From: Panaeolus papilionaceus
Taxonomy: Eukaryota; Basidiomycota; Agaricomycetes; Agaricales
Direction: 5' to 3'
Length of the DNA: 64,000 nucleotides
Assembly (NCBI GenBank): GCA_015501605.1
Contig: JADNRZ010000002.1
Location: forward strand, 1,922,001-1,986,000
Below the pieces are notes generated by a model. That model was not told the origin of the DNA. It saw only the letters and a list, made by a program, of their open reading frames with translations, and searched no databases. Within the stretch, counting starts at the first letter, position 1; each line of letters starts with the position of its first letter. A program made the position numbers and the translations under genes. Shown here piece after piece: positions 1 through 11,101 of this stretch.

Positions 1-2844
1 TAGCAACGGAGACATCGGTAATGGAGGATAGATATTGCAAAACGACATGGTCGAGCAGACTGAAGGTGCCAATTTGACGGGGGTCTTGCTGAGTTGCAGT
101 GATGTTCGGAGTTGAGACAGACGAGGGGGAAAATAGTTCCCCGTTATATATCACAGCTCGAGGTCGGGCGTCCCTGAGCAAAGTTACTGCTTGCCGGGGG
201 AGACCAGTGCGGGTATCTAGAAAGGGGAGACGTAACCGTAAAACGTCCAAAACACCGTATATTGGTCGGTTTGGATAACAAGAAGCATCGAATCGAGAGG
301 GATTTGAGCCTTGTGGGAGTCCAAATACACTAGACTCGAAGGCGTTTAGGTTAGAACGGAGGGTAGTGTTTAGATTGGGAAAGCACGATAAGGGTGGAGG
401 GAAAGGCCCAGAAGGCGTGGTTGTGTACAACCCTCTGAGGGAAGCAGAGGATGCGTTGAAAGGCAGCAATATGGGCGAGACACTCAGGGCGGCTTTAAAA
501 GTGTCAAGTGTTTCGGGTCTTTGAAGTAGGACGGAAGACCAGTATTTCTTCAGGGCTGCTTGCCGCTGTCTTGAAGAGGCTAGATCGATGCGTCGTCAGA
601 TGCAATAGAGAGACATAAAAATCAAAGTATCGGTACCTTGAGCGAAACCATACATTCTATCCAACGTGCTTTGCATAGCCGCGTCTACCCTTTGTATTTG
701 GGAATTGAGAGGTTGTCCCAAGGTAACAAAAGAGGCTGTAGGCTGTACTACAGTTTGCGACGCAAAATCAAACGTATATCCAGCGATAGTCTTGGTGAAC
801 TCTAGGTTGGGGGCCGTTGGGCCGTCAGATGGTGCCAGGTTTGACCAAGGCAATTTCTGAACGAACTGCTGGAGACTGGCAGCCGCCTCGGTATCTTGTG
901 TCTGGAGCGCATTCCAGAGCAAAGCAGCTTGCGCCCACCTTGTCCTGTTAGGGAACGTGTTTTGATCAAGATTCTTACCTGTGTCAACCAGCAACGCTTG
1001 CGAGGTGCAAGTGGTGGTACTTGTCATCCCCTGCATCATCCATAGGTCGGTGTATGCGGATGCAACGGTCATGTTGACCGAAAAAAGCTGATTAACAGCG
1101 GGAACAAGACTGTAGACGGATTGCGCCAAACCATTGCAAGGATTCGCTGAAGAGCAAACACAGGTGGCGTCTGATAAAAAAAAATAAAACAGATCAGAAA
1201 AAACTCGGTTTCTGGGGTTTTGATTGGTCGCTTACCAAGTTGACAAGAGGAACCAGTTGAGTTGCCTGAGCACAGAGGCAGCGCAGTCTTCTTCCGAGAT
1301 GAGGAGACACCTACGCCCACGCCCACACCCACCACAACCGCCACAATAAAAATGACAAAGACAAAGCATAAACGGCGGTTTCGTTTTGGAATAATGGCAG
1401 ATGTAGTCGACATCGGGGGATGAGGGTTAATTATGGGAGGAGCAGGGGAACCAAATGATAGTTTCGTATGACGTGACTCGGGATAGCCATATATCTTCCG
1501 AGACCCTGTCTCGTAGGCATCATGGGTAGAGGAACCGGGAAACCTTCGGTATGAGTGCAGACTGTCATGTGGATGATGTCCCTTTTCCAAAAGGTTGCGC
1601 AAGGCACCTGCTCGATCAACAAGGTCAGGTAACGGAGCAGTTTCGTCCTCTTGTTGGCGAGCCTGTTGTTCAATGATAGGGATATGTGGGATGATGGGAA
1701 CAGGTGGTAAGGGTTTGACCCTGCGCCAGTTGAATACCCGACGTAGCGATATGCCAGAGATTTTTGACATGAAACTGGTGGCAATGCTCTTTGTAGAATG
1801 CACAGAGTTCCGGCCTTGCGTGTCCACCTTGGGTCCTTCTGGTTGCGGGCGACGTTGCACAAGATTCGATGGGTTGTAGCTTGCGGCGTTGTATGCCTTG
1901 ATTTCGGATATATCGTCGTCGCCTGATTCGTAGGTTGTGGCCAATCTATTCTGGTATCCTTTCTCGTAGCTTCGGATAGTATCCGAATCTTGGGTCGATG
2001 AAATCTGGCTAGCGTTGGAGACGGTTTGTAAAGTCGCTGGCGCAACGCCTACGATTGAAGCGCCTTGTACATGGGTGCCCCGGGAGATGCTTGCGGTTCG
2101 TATTGCAGGATGGCCTTGGAGTGAGTGCAGGGTTTCTGAGTCCCCCGACATGCGGTTAGATAATTTAGCGCCATGAGGGAAGGCGGATGGAGGTTGGGAC
2201 TTGTTGGGGATCACGCGGGGCATATAGCGGGAGGACGATGACTGAAGAGGATCGTAGGGTTCGGAGCGGTTCAAGATAGGCGGATAGGTCATCTCTGATA
2301 TTCCGCTCATTGCATCACTCGCAAATGAATGACGCTTTGCCTTGCGAAGTTCTCTGTTCTCCTGTAAAAGCGAGGTGATGAGGGAAGTCGGAAGTAGCCT
2401 GTCCTCTACTGCATCAACGTCGATTGTTGATGCGCCATCTTGCCAATCATAGTCTCCTGATGTTATATGAGATGAGGATGAAGGTGCTGTTGCATGTCCG
2501 TTAGACGAAGGCTGTTGGGCTAACCTACTTGGGGCAGGGCGGTGTCGTTGTTGAGGTTGGGATGAGGTTGGGGTAGATGAAACTGGTGGTTGAGGTTGGG
2601 GCGGTGTTTTTGGCAGGGGACCCCTACGTACAGGCGAAATGGGTGATGAAGCGGTTTGATTAGGCTTTCCAAAATTATAGCGTGTGGGAGTTGAGGGTAT
2701 GGATGCAGGTGGCTCTGGGAATCGTGACAAGCCTAAGCTAATCGTGCTCTCTGCGATTCCTGATGCGTTGGTATCCAGTGAAGGTGCATGCGAGTGACGA
2801 ACACCTTTTGACCAAGATTTAGCAGGATCATTAGCCTGCTGCAT
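1..2844 (-). CDS. Large single-pass membrane protein, lineage-specific, 3' end cut by window edge
   Basis: I do not recognise this family. From the ATG at 2844 (an in-frame ATG also exists at 2961) about 490 residues are rich in Ser, Pro and Gln, then comes one hydrophobic segment near 1370-1305 whose second half is a Gly-Val alternation. The rest is a Cys-containing domain. Introns lie near 1240-1175 (GTAAGC...ATCAG) and near 640-556. After the second intron the frame stays open to base 1, so the true C-terminus lies outside the window. The layout (long low-complexity N-terminus, basic residues just before the TM, Asn-rich C-terminal part with N-x-S/T sites) suggests a cytosolic N-terminus and an extracellular or lumenal C-terminal domain. 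That topology is inferred. The open frame over the first 555 bases supports the gene being real. Confidence 0.72.
1313..1340 (-). repeat. Short GC-rich direct repeat coding the Gly-Val half of a TM segment
   Basis: CCCACG-type hexamers are repeated several times here. On the minus strand they encode alternating Gly and Val at the C-terminal half of the membrane segment of the gene spanning 1-2844. The hexameric repeat suggests length variation by slippage. Confidence 0.6.
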
Positions 2845-3542
2845 GAATGAAGGGTATACAAGAAACGAGAGTCGGACTAGTTGGTAGAGATGTGTAAATT
2901 TAAAATCCAAGAAAGACGCAGGGTCGGAAATTAACAAGAGCTTGATACTCTTGATGACCAAAGAAGCTGCATAACCTTCAGAAACCAGATTTTAAAACCC
3001 AAGACAATATGCAATAAGCAGTTAAGCAGTTAAGCAAAGAGATAGTCTTCAATACGGGTGTTGTGCTGGCTGCACAACAAAGTGGTTGATGGTCAACCGT
3101 TAACGAACAACAACGGCTTGAATTTCACTCACGCCCCAAACTGGTCTATTTTTTGTTCCTGGTGATTCACCATCATTCCCAGCAAAGATCAAAACAATTT
3201 CAAGCTCTATAATTGCACATTCAAAAATAATATATTATTCTTACCTCTCAACTATTTCAAGACCCTCTTGTATGGGTTTCAAGAGTCATAAAATTTCATG
3301 CATTCAATGTCTATTTCAATACGTAAAGCAAGTCGAAACCAAGAAAACCCATATACTATTGTGCATTTCAAAGGGTCAGTCAGAATTTGAAGTTGGAATC
3401 CATTATCAAAGGCGGGTCCAAAGTCGATTTATCATGAGTACAAGTCGTAAAAAGGGTTGAGCAGAAACATAAATGGCGTGATATGATAATGAAAAGCGTA
3501 AATCCGAAATTCCAGAGATAAAGGGTTCCATACAGGCGGGGC
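2845..3542. other. Intergenic region between the membrane-protein gene and rac1
   Basis: No convincing gene is seen. The left part is the 5' region of the minus-strand membrane-protein gene, including an upstream in-frame ATG at 2961. The right part is the 3' flank of rac1. The sequence is AT-rich with no repeat or RNA gene that I can support. Confidence 0.6.
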
Positions 3543-4518
3543 TCATGCAACGATGCAACCTTTACTCTTTTTGACCTTGACCTGGGGCGGGGGGTTCACT
3601 ACATGCAATAAATGCCATATCAGTAACATTCTTGGTAGGTGTAGTCGCATTACTTACAAACTGCTCGGATGGCTTCATCAAAGACCGTCTTTAATCCCTT
3701 CTGGGTCAGAGCGGAACATTCGAGGTATTTGACAGCACCGATGTCCTTGCACATGGCAACACCCTGTGCGTACTGTACGGGGGACATGCGACTGCAAGGC
3801 CAAGTTAGTCATGTAAGCTTTCAGTACATATACGACCATCGCATACCGTTCCTTCAGCTTCTCAATGGTCACTGGGTCTTCGCGCAAATCAAGTTTGGTG
3901 CCTACGAGGACTATGGAGGTGGATGGTGCGTGATGGGAGATCTCTGGGTACCACTATACAGGGGTGTTGGTATATAACATGATGGGAAGATAAGGAATAA
4001 AAACGCACCTTCGTCCTAACGTTTTCATAACTAGGAGGACTGACAAGGGAGAAGCAAATCAAGAAGACATCCGTCTGAGGATAGGATAAAGGACGGAGTC
4101 GGTCATAGTCCTCTTGTCCGGCGGTATCCCATAATCCGAGAGAGATGGTCTTGCCGTCCACCATAACGTTGGCAGAGTAGTTGTCGAATACTGCATGGTC
4201 ACAACATGTTTAGAATTCCGGGTTAAAATATCATATGACAGTTGTTGAGCACGAACCAGTTGGAATATATTCCCCCTAGGTCAAGAGTCAGCGATATAAC
4301 AGGAAGCAAACCAAATGAAAACGTACAGGGAAAGCGTTAGTTGTATAAGAAATCAGCAAACACGTCTAAGTAGGGCTAATTTAGACAAGTATAAGAAACA
4401 ATAGCGCCCATCGAACCTTTCCAACAGCACCATCTCCAACAACGACACCTAAATGGCATATCAGTTCCACGTCCCACGAGTAAAAGAACAAGGGCAGCTT
4501 ACACTTTATGGCCTGCAT
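3543..4518 (-). CDS. rac1: Rac1-type Rho family small GTPase
   Basis: Rac GTPases switch between GTP and GDP states at the plasma membrane to control actin, polarity and NADPH oxidase. Spliced exons give M-Q-A-I-K-C-V-V-V then the P-loop GDGAVGK, the effector stretch around [13 protein letters not shown], the G3 motif DTAGQ, the G4 motif GTKLD and ECSAL (G5). The stretch [20 protein letters not shown] and the later EIG-type block match Rac rather than Cdc42 or Rho. The first exon is only 16 nt, and there are at least seven exons. The tail is [11 protein letters not shown], a polybasic region plus a CaaX box ending in Ala, which is unusual for Rac (see findings). A pyrimidine-rich strand upstream (4835-4905) resembles a fungal core promoter. 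Confidence 0.93.
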
Positions 4519-5084
4519 AGTGTTTTACGAGGGTATTTGGATGATTTGTATGAGGGAGTATAAAGAAGCAAAAAGAACTAGGTGAATAAGTATGGGTGAG
4601 GGAAGAGAGTTTGTTGGTGACAACAATTCAAGTTGAAACGGGTGGTGACAGATCAGGTGTTTGGCAACACCATGTGAGTTTATCAATTCTTTTAAGGGGC
4701 ACATCAATCAACAAAACAAGAGAGAAAAAAAATTCAGGAAATGATTCATATTTCATACCTACTCATATACACTTATATCTTTTACATATATACATATCTC
4801 TTCCAACGAGCGCAACTAGTCCATGCAAGAAATAAAAGAGAAAAAAGCATATTCGACACAAAAAAAGAGAGTAGAAAAAAGAAAGAGAAAAAAAGGTATA
4901 GAAAAATGCATGACAGGTAATGGAGACCAGCAGCGAATTTCAATATCAAGAAGGTAAGAAAAAAATAGATGGGATAGACGTAAGGTATCAGGAACAATAT
5001 AGCAATAACATAGCTTGAACGAGAGCAAACAGGAAAAAGCGAGATCAGAAAATAAGATGAGAGCAGTACTTGTACACAGATAAA
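4519..5084. promoter_or_regulatory. Upstream region of rac1 with a long pyrimidine tract on the coding strand
   Basis: There is no gene here. Bases about 4835-4910 are A/G-rich on the plus strand, so they are CT-rich on the rac1 coding strand, roughly 320-390 bp upstream of the start. CT-rich tracts are common at fungal transcription start regions. Assigning a promoter role is inference. Confidence 0.4.
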
Positions 5085-6927
5085 TCATCCACTTGACATT
5101 CTCCGTCGCTTAGGTGCAGGACTCGATTCCGAGATCGACACCTCAGGCCGCTTCCCATCCGAAAAACGTTTGACGCCTCTCTTGACGGGAGAGGACAGTA
5201 GATCACTGAGATCAGTATCCCCACCGAGTTCTTTAGGGTATGTAAATGGTTCAAGAAGACCAATTCCAAACCCAAGAACAGATGACATTGAATCTGACCC
5301 ATTTCTTAGAACAGGTGATTCACTTTCAACAAGACCTCGGGGTAGTCGCACAGGAGAAATGATGGCAGTGCCCGTCATAGACGGCCATGCCTCATATATG
5401 GAGAAAGGGTCATTGTTGGATTGGAGAAGAGGGTCTGATGGAGTGGGCAGGTCGGCGTCGGTAAGCCAAGCTTCAGATACATCAGAGGGGAATCTTCTAT
5501 GTTTTGATGTTACAGATGAACATGGTGAACTTGAAACGAGAAATGGGGTATTTGAATCACTATTGTTGGACTTGGATAGCGGAGAAGCATATTGAGGTCG
5601 AATGAGGTAAGATTTGTGTGCTAATTTGGAGGGAGGATATCTTGGTCGCGCTGGGGTCTCCAGATCCCCGAGCCTCGAGGGGTTGGATGACAAGAATGAT
5701 AGAGGTGAAGAATGAAGGTGTAATGGACTCGCTCCGACTAGGGTTCCGGCCTTGAGCAAAGGACTGCCGCTGGGACCTGCAATCATAGCAAGCGGCAATT
5801 CACGGGTGCGAGAGTGAAGTGGGTGACTAGGACTGGGAAACCGCCATGGCTGGTCAGAGGGGAGCTTTGGAGGTGAATGCCTGAAAGAGGGTGTTTGTAA
5901 TGGATTATATGGTGACAATGGGATGGTGATTTGGGGCGGATTATCTTCTTCTGCCAGCACTTCAAATGCCAGGCTTGGAGAATCTGAGGATGTATCGGCA
6001 TGGGGTGTTAGAGGTGGGGTCGGAACTCGTGGTGGGCGGTAATCGTCTTCGTCTTCGTCGCTAGCATTGGAGTATTGGCTATTACAAGGTTGCGGACTTG
6101 GGGGAGCATCTTTGGTAACGGTTGTGCTTTGTCTCGCGTGCTCAGTGGGCATGTTCACTTGTTTTGACCGGAAACGAGATTTGTGGGAAACATTTTGTGG
6201 GGCGGTCTGGGGAGCAACGACGATACTGACAAGGCGGTCGTGAGCATCTGGTTGTGATTTAGTAGGATTGGCCTGTCTGTTTTCCTCTGAATAGTCATTA
6301 GTTGTAAGCAACTTATAAGGACCACCAAAGGCACTCACTGCCGGATCCTCGACCCCTTGGGCGGTCAACGTTTCCGTCCCTTCTATTCGACATGGCAATC
6401 TTGTGCTTCTCGAAAACATGGCGGCGCCACATGCTCTTTGCGTTTACTCCAGCATATGTTCTTCTGCAAAAAGTACAACGAAGACGTGGCTCCTCTCCCT
6501 CGGGCCAACCTTCTGCGCCACGCTCCTTCAAATCTTTCTTTTTTGCGGGACACCAGCCACGTGGAGGCTCTAGATGGGGAGGATAAGGTATTGCGCTGGC
6601 ATTGTTGTTGTGCTGAGAAACGAAATCCTCAGCACGGAGAAACCATTCTGGATTTTCAGCCATTAGACCATAAGAAAGGCCGTCTGGATGATTATGGGCG
6701 TTTGGAAAGTCGGTAAAAGGTGGACGAAGAAAAACTACATCTGGGTCAGTTTCGTGGGGGTCCATACCAGCGGGTGGCACAGCGAGAGCATCATGAGAAG
6801 TCCGTTGACTGCGAGTAGGTTGAAAAGATGTACGAGTAGATGATGATGAATAAGGAGTTGGGTGAAAAGAGGAAGCTGCAGAGGCGAAGAATGTGAGATT
6901 TGAGGATGAGGACGATGAGGAGGTCAT
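5085..6927 (-). CDS. Zinc-finger protein of basidiomycete type, probable DNA-binding protein
   Basis: Two exons are joined by a 52-nt intron near 6339-6288. The N-terminal exon (about 200 residues) starts with a Ser-rich segment and holds a single finger of form C-x2-C-x15-H-x4-H (CTFCRRTYAGVNAKSMWRRH), followed by a basic stretch. The second exon is about 390 residues of Pro/Ser-rich low-complexity sequence ending in a basic K-R-R-R motif near the C-terminus, a plausible nuclear localisation signal. The finger resembles a C2H2/BED type and is preceded by a Trp-Cys-Pro block, which suggests a conserved domain. I do not know a characterised homologue. Transcription-factor function is inferred from the finger and the disordered Ser/Pro-rich tail. 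Start chosen: ATG at 6927. Confidence 0.75.
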
Positions 6928-7024
6928 TGCATTGACTAAACAAACGTAGGAATCTCTTTGCTCTTTGCTCTTTTATTTATTATAATTCATTTATTTATTC
7001 ATTGTTGATACAAAAGACGCGTGT

Positions 7025-7034
7025 ATCACGTGAT
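7025..7034. promoter_or_regulatory. Perfect palindrome ATCACGTGAT (E-box)
   Basis: This 10-bp palindrome with a CACGTG core lies about 95 bp upstream of the zinc-finger gene start at 6927 and just past the stop of the TMEM256-like gene. bHLH and Cbf1/Pho4-type factors bind CACGTG. Regulation of the zinc-finger gene is inference. Confidence 0.45.
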
Positions 7035-7080
7035 GGCGTTGACTGCCTCGAGGCGTTATCTAATCGACTATGCAGTAAAC

Positions 7081-7815
7081 TCATCCAAGTAAAAGTGCAA
7101 TGTATCTATGCATTAAATATAATTAATGTTCAATAAACTCACTTCTTTTATATCGAAACTCACCCAGAAATCATAGCTAGTCCTCCAAGTGGTGTTATCG
7201 GGCCTAAAAATCTCAATCTGTAATTTTTCACAATTTTTTTTTTTTTTTTCAAATCAATTCCTCCACCCATCATATTCAGGGTCGTTCACTTACTTGTCCC
7301 GAGCAAGCACGAGGCACCAAATGCTTCCTGAAAATACAAGACCTCCAGCAGTAATGGCTGCACCGGCAAATCTGTTGGTCGAAAGCCTGGGATGCAACGA
7401 GACAGCCAACATAGCCAAACCGTTGTAGATCTGTTATCGGTATTATTCTCTCAATATGTGGGACACCGTAAGTCATTGCAACTGGCAACAATCGCTTACC
7501 GCATAGTTGGACGCAGTTTCCCAAGCATGGATATTATCAACAGTCATTTCTGGTCGACGGCGGAGACCATGGGCTAAAATATATAAGTTATATAACTGAT
7601 GTTTGACCTTTATATACAAAGGTATTGACAGACCTCCAAATGCCCCTGTGATCATACCAGTCGCAACTTCCGAGATTCTATTAGAAAACGAAGACATGGT
7701 TCAAAACAGCTCATGAAAGATAAACATACCAAATGCCGCTCCAGTTTTCCACAAAAGAGTCGCCTATTGACTTTCAGAGAAAACATTATGAAAATGTAAT
7801 GAAACTCTTTACCAT
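7081..7815 (-). CDS. TMEM256/DUF423 family small membrane protein
   Basis: Splicing by eye gives M-A-T-L-L-W-K-T-G-A-A-F-V-A-T-G-M-I then GAFGAHGLRRRP, the family signature, and later HAWETASNYAIYNGLAMLA, a Gly/Ala-rich TM segment, and GPITPLGGLAMISGYIALL at the C-terminus. DUF423/TMEM256 proteins are four-TM membrane proteins of unclear function. Six short exons are needed. The start codon stands alone as a 3-nt exon (7813-7815), followed by a 49-nt intron with GTAAAG donor. An alternative ATG at 7697 would lack the conserved first TM and is rejected. A poly-T tract (plus strand near 7238-7251) lies in an intron. The gene is divergent from SPB1 with 188 bp between starts. Confidence 0.85.
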
Positions 7816-7894
7816 GATAAATTAGAAACTACGTGTATGTGAGTTACAGTGTAACTGGTTCAAGTGAGAATTCGCGCCAATCATTGACAAATGT

Positions 7895-7900
7895 CACGTG
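7895..7900. promoter_or_regulatory. CACGTG hexamer with adjacent CCAAT box in a divergent promoter
   Basis: The 188-bp interval between the TMEM256-like gene and SPB1 contains CACGTG here and a CCAAT (in CGCCAATCA) about 20 bp to its left. CCAAT is the binding core of the HAP/CBC complex. Function is inferred from motif and position only. Confidence 0.4.
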
Positions 7901-8003
7901 CACTTTAGATTTTGAGAGCCTGTTATTTCGATTTCAATTTGCTGAATATCGTCCTGTCCCTTCAAAGTTTATTTGCTCTTATCCTCCGTAGCCTTCTTTC
8001 ATT

Positions 8004-11000
8004 ATGGGAAAGGCTCAAAAAAAGACAGGAAAAGGTCGTCTTGATAAATATTACAAACTCGCGAAGTATATTTTCTCTTTCGATCTTATTTGTTTTCGGT
8101 TTCTCATTCATTTATTTACTAGGGAGCAGGGTTATCGTGCTCGTTCAGCTTTCAAGCTAATTCAGCTTAATAAAAAATACTCTATCCTTGAGAGTTCAAG
8201 ATGTACTATTGATCTTTGCGCTGCACCTGGAGGATGGCTTCAGGTGGCTAGCAAGTACATGCCCCAAAACAGCATCATCGTCGGTTTGTATTTGACATTT
8301 CTGTACCCCGACACCTACCTCATTTTTATTCAAAGGCGTCGATCTTGTACCTATCAAGCCCATACCTCGTGTAGTCACTTTTGCGGCTGATATCACTACA
8401 CCCCACTGCCGAAACCTCATCCGCGGAGAACTCAAAGACTGGAAAGCAGACGTCGTGCTACACGATGGTGCTCCCAACGTCGGAACAGCTTGGGTTCAGG
8501 ATGCATATGGCCAATCTGAGCTTGTGCTTATGAGTTTGAAGCTTGCTGTTGAATTTCTCGCCAAGGGTGGATGCTTCGTGACAAAGGTTTTCCGTAGTGT
8601 TGATTACAACAACCTCATTTGGGTTTTCAATCAACTGTTTGGCAAGGTTGAAGCTACGAAACCTCCTTCGTCAAGGTGAGTATAAATACAGCATCCATTC
8701 TATCCATTTTGGTTCTGAAATTTCAAACAGAAATGTCTCCGCTGAGATTTTCGTGGTCTGCCGTGACTTTTTGGCTCCGAAGCACATCGATGCCAAGTTT
8801 TTGGATCCCAAACACGTCTTCAAGGATCTCGCTTCAAGTCTGCCGTCCAATGAGCAGGGCATCACTCCAGGAAACGCCCAATCAAATGTTTTTCACCCAG
8901 AAAAGAAGCGGAGACACCGAGATGGTTATGCAGATGGTGACTATACGTTGTTCAAGTCGATGACGGCGTCGGAATTTGTTCATGGTCAAGATCCAATCAC
9001 CATCCTCGGCGCTGTTAATAAAATTGCTTTCTTTTCTGAGGAGGAGAAAGGGTGAGACTCACGGTTTAGCCCCCCAAGATTCGTCTGACCTGTGTTACCA
9101 GATGGCTCAAGCTTGATATAACGACTGAGGATATAAAAGCTTGCTGTGACGATCTCAAAGTCCTCGGCAAGGGTGACTTTAAGGCCCTCCTTAAATGGCG
9201 GTTAGCGATACGTGAAGAGGCTCGTCTTTTTTCCAAATTTCACATCCTGCTTCCGCTCAATTTTCTTGTAGATCGGTATTGATGTTAAGACGAAGGATAC
9301 TGAGGATGCCACTGAGCACGTTGAAGTAATTGATGTTGTTGACGAGGAGCAACAAATATCAGAAGAGGTTTGTCCTCAATAGTTCTTCCATCGCTTCCAT
9401 GACTAAACCACCTTTTTAGCTTGAGAGACTCAATGCTGAAGCAGCGGCTCGTACCAAACGAGAGCGGCGTCGAGCAAACGAGATTAAAACAAGGACCATC
9501 CAACGCATGCAGCTGCAAATGACTGCCCCACTTGATATTGGTTTAGAGCAACATGACGCGACACTTGCAGGACACGACGACTTTTTTGACCTTGGGCACA
9601 CCCAGGCTGCACTGAAGAAAAAGAACCAACACAAATTCCTTGAGGGGGGAGAGGTAGACGAGAGCAGCGACGAGGAGGTGGAGGTGGAAAACCCGGATTT
9701 CGACGAAAATGAGGCCGAACGTGAATTGGCAGGGCTTGAGAATGAACTTGACGGACTTTACGACGCTTACCAGACCCGACTCAAGGAGCGAGACGCGAAA
9801 TACAAAGTCCAGGAAGCCAGAAGGAAGAACTCTGAGAGAGAAGAATGGGGTGGTATTAAAACCGCTGATGATGACGAGGACGAGGATAGCGAAGAAGGTG
9901 GCTGGGAGATGTTCCAGCAGTCGAAAACCCGGGACGAGGATACCTCTGACTGTGATTCTGAATCAGAGGATGAGCGGGCCCTAGTTGGACGTAAACGTGT
10001 CCGCGTCGAAGAATCTAAAACAAGTAGCGATAAGAAGCGTCGCATCGATTCACGGCAGGCTCCTTCAAGCGTCCAACTACCGGAATCTAAGGCGTCTAAA
10101 GTATGGTTTTCCCAGGATCTTTTCTCCAGTATTGGCGAAGTAGAGGATTTGGAAAACTCGGACGACGACAATACATCTGGTTCCCCCCAGAATGATACCA
10201 TGGAGGTTGATGGTGACGATAGTGATGCCAGTATGTCTGACGATTTTGAAATCGTCCCGGTGGGGAACGATGATGAAGGAGGCTTGTGGGACGCTGATGC
10301 TGAGGACGAAGAGGCTAAAGTCCGAGAGAAGATACAACGTACGTTTGTCGCCGGTGTCTTTCTGTGTATATCCACGGTCTTATATGCCACCTTAGGATTC
10401 GGTTTGCTAACCCCAGAGGCTGTAACATTGGCGCAACAACTCGTCAATCACGAGAAGACGAAGACAGAGCTTATCAATGACGGTTTCAGCCGGTATTCAC
10501 TCAATTCTAAGGAAGGGCTCCCGTCATGGTTCCTGGATGACGAATCGAAACATTACAAGCCGAACATCCCTATAACCAAGGAAGCTGTAGCTGCTCTACG
10601 GGCTAAGCAACGTGCACTGGACTCCCGACCCATTAAAAAGGTGGCTGAGGCCAAAGCTCGCAAGAAATTCAAGGCAGCTCAGCGCCTCGAAAAAGCGATG
10701 AAGAAAGCGGAAGGTGTCAATTCTACAACTGACATATCTGAGCGTGAAAAGGCACAGCAGATCGAAAAACTGATGCGGAAGGGAATGTCCGGCAAGAAAC
10801 CAAAGAGAGAGATCAAGGTAGTTGTCGCAAAAGGAGCACACAAAGGGTTGAAAGGTCGTCCCAAGGGCGTCAAAGGTCGCTATGCAATGGTAGATTCGCG
10901 TATGAAAAAAGAGGTCGGTGCACCTAAACCAGTTTATCTTTCCATTTTGCTAACCGTCATCTCAGGTTCGAGCAGCGAAGCGGAGAGAAAAAGCGACGAA

Positions 11001-11010
11001 AAAGCGTTGA
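8004..11010 (+). CDS. SPB1: Spb1: AdoMet-dependent 27S pre-rRNA 2'-O-methyltransferase
   Basis: Spb1/FTSJ3 methylates the A-loop of 25S rRNA in the nucleolus and is required for 60S maturation. Residues 1 to about 230 form an FtsJ/RrmJ fold: starter [20 protein letters not shown], the SAM motif [25 protein letters not shown] and [13 protein letters not shown], so the K-D-K-E catalytic set is readable. A DUF3381-like middle follows ([15 protein letters not shown]), then a very acidic, coiled central region. The Spb1 C-terminal domain runs from W-F-S-Q-D-L-F through the Lys/Arg-rich end, finishing [13 protein letters not shown]. At least nine exons. The intron at 10339-10416 is a multiple of three and stop-free, so an unspliced reading stays open. 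The end is at the TGA of 11008-11010 after a final GTCGGT...CTCAG intron. Confidence 0.95.
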
Positions 11011-11101
11011 TTGATTATGAATATGTTGCATATTGATATAGTATATATTACTGTTTTCCTGTGTAATGGGGTAGAACGAGGAAAACCTTTGCATTAGTAT
11101 T

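Noticed and set aside
7473..7697. TMEM256-like gene starting at ATG 7697
   Set aside because: This frame reads a retained intron and lacks the G-A-F-G-A-H-G-L junction; the conserved N-terminus requires the exon at 7763-7730 and ATG at 7813-7815.
9767..10447. A 226-residue open frame antisense to SPB1, rich in Ser
   Set aside because: It is the complement of the acidic Glu/Asp-codon stretch of SPB1. Serine-rich antisense frames arise automatically from GAGGAC-type codons, and no family motif is visible.
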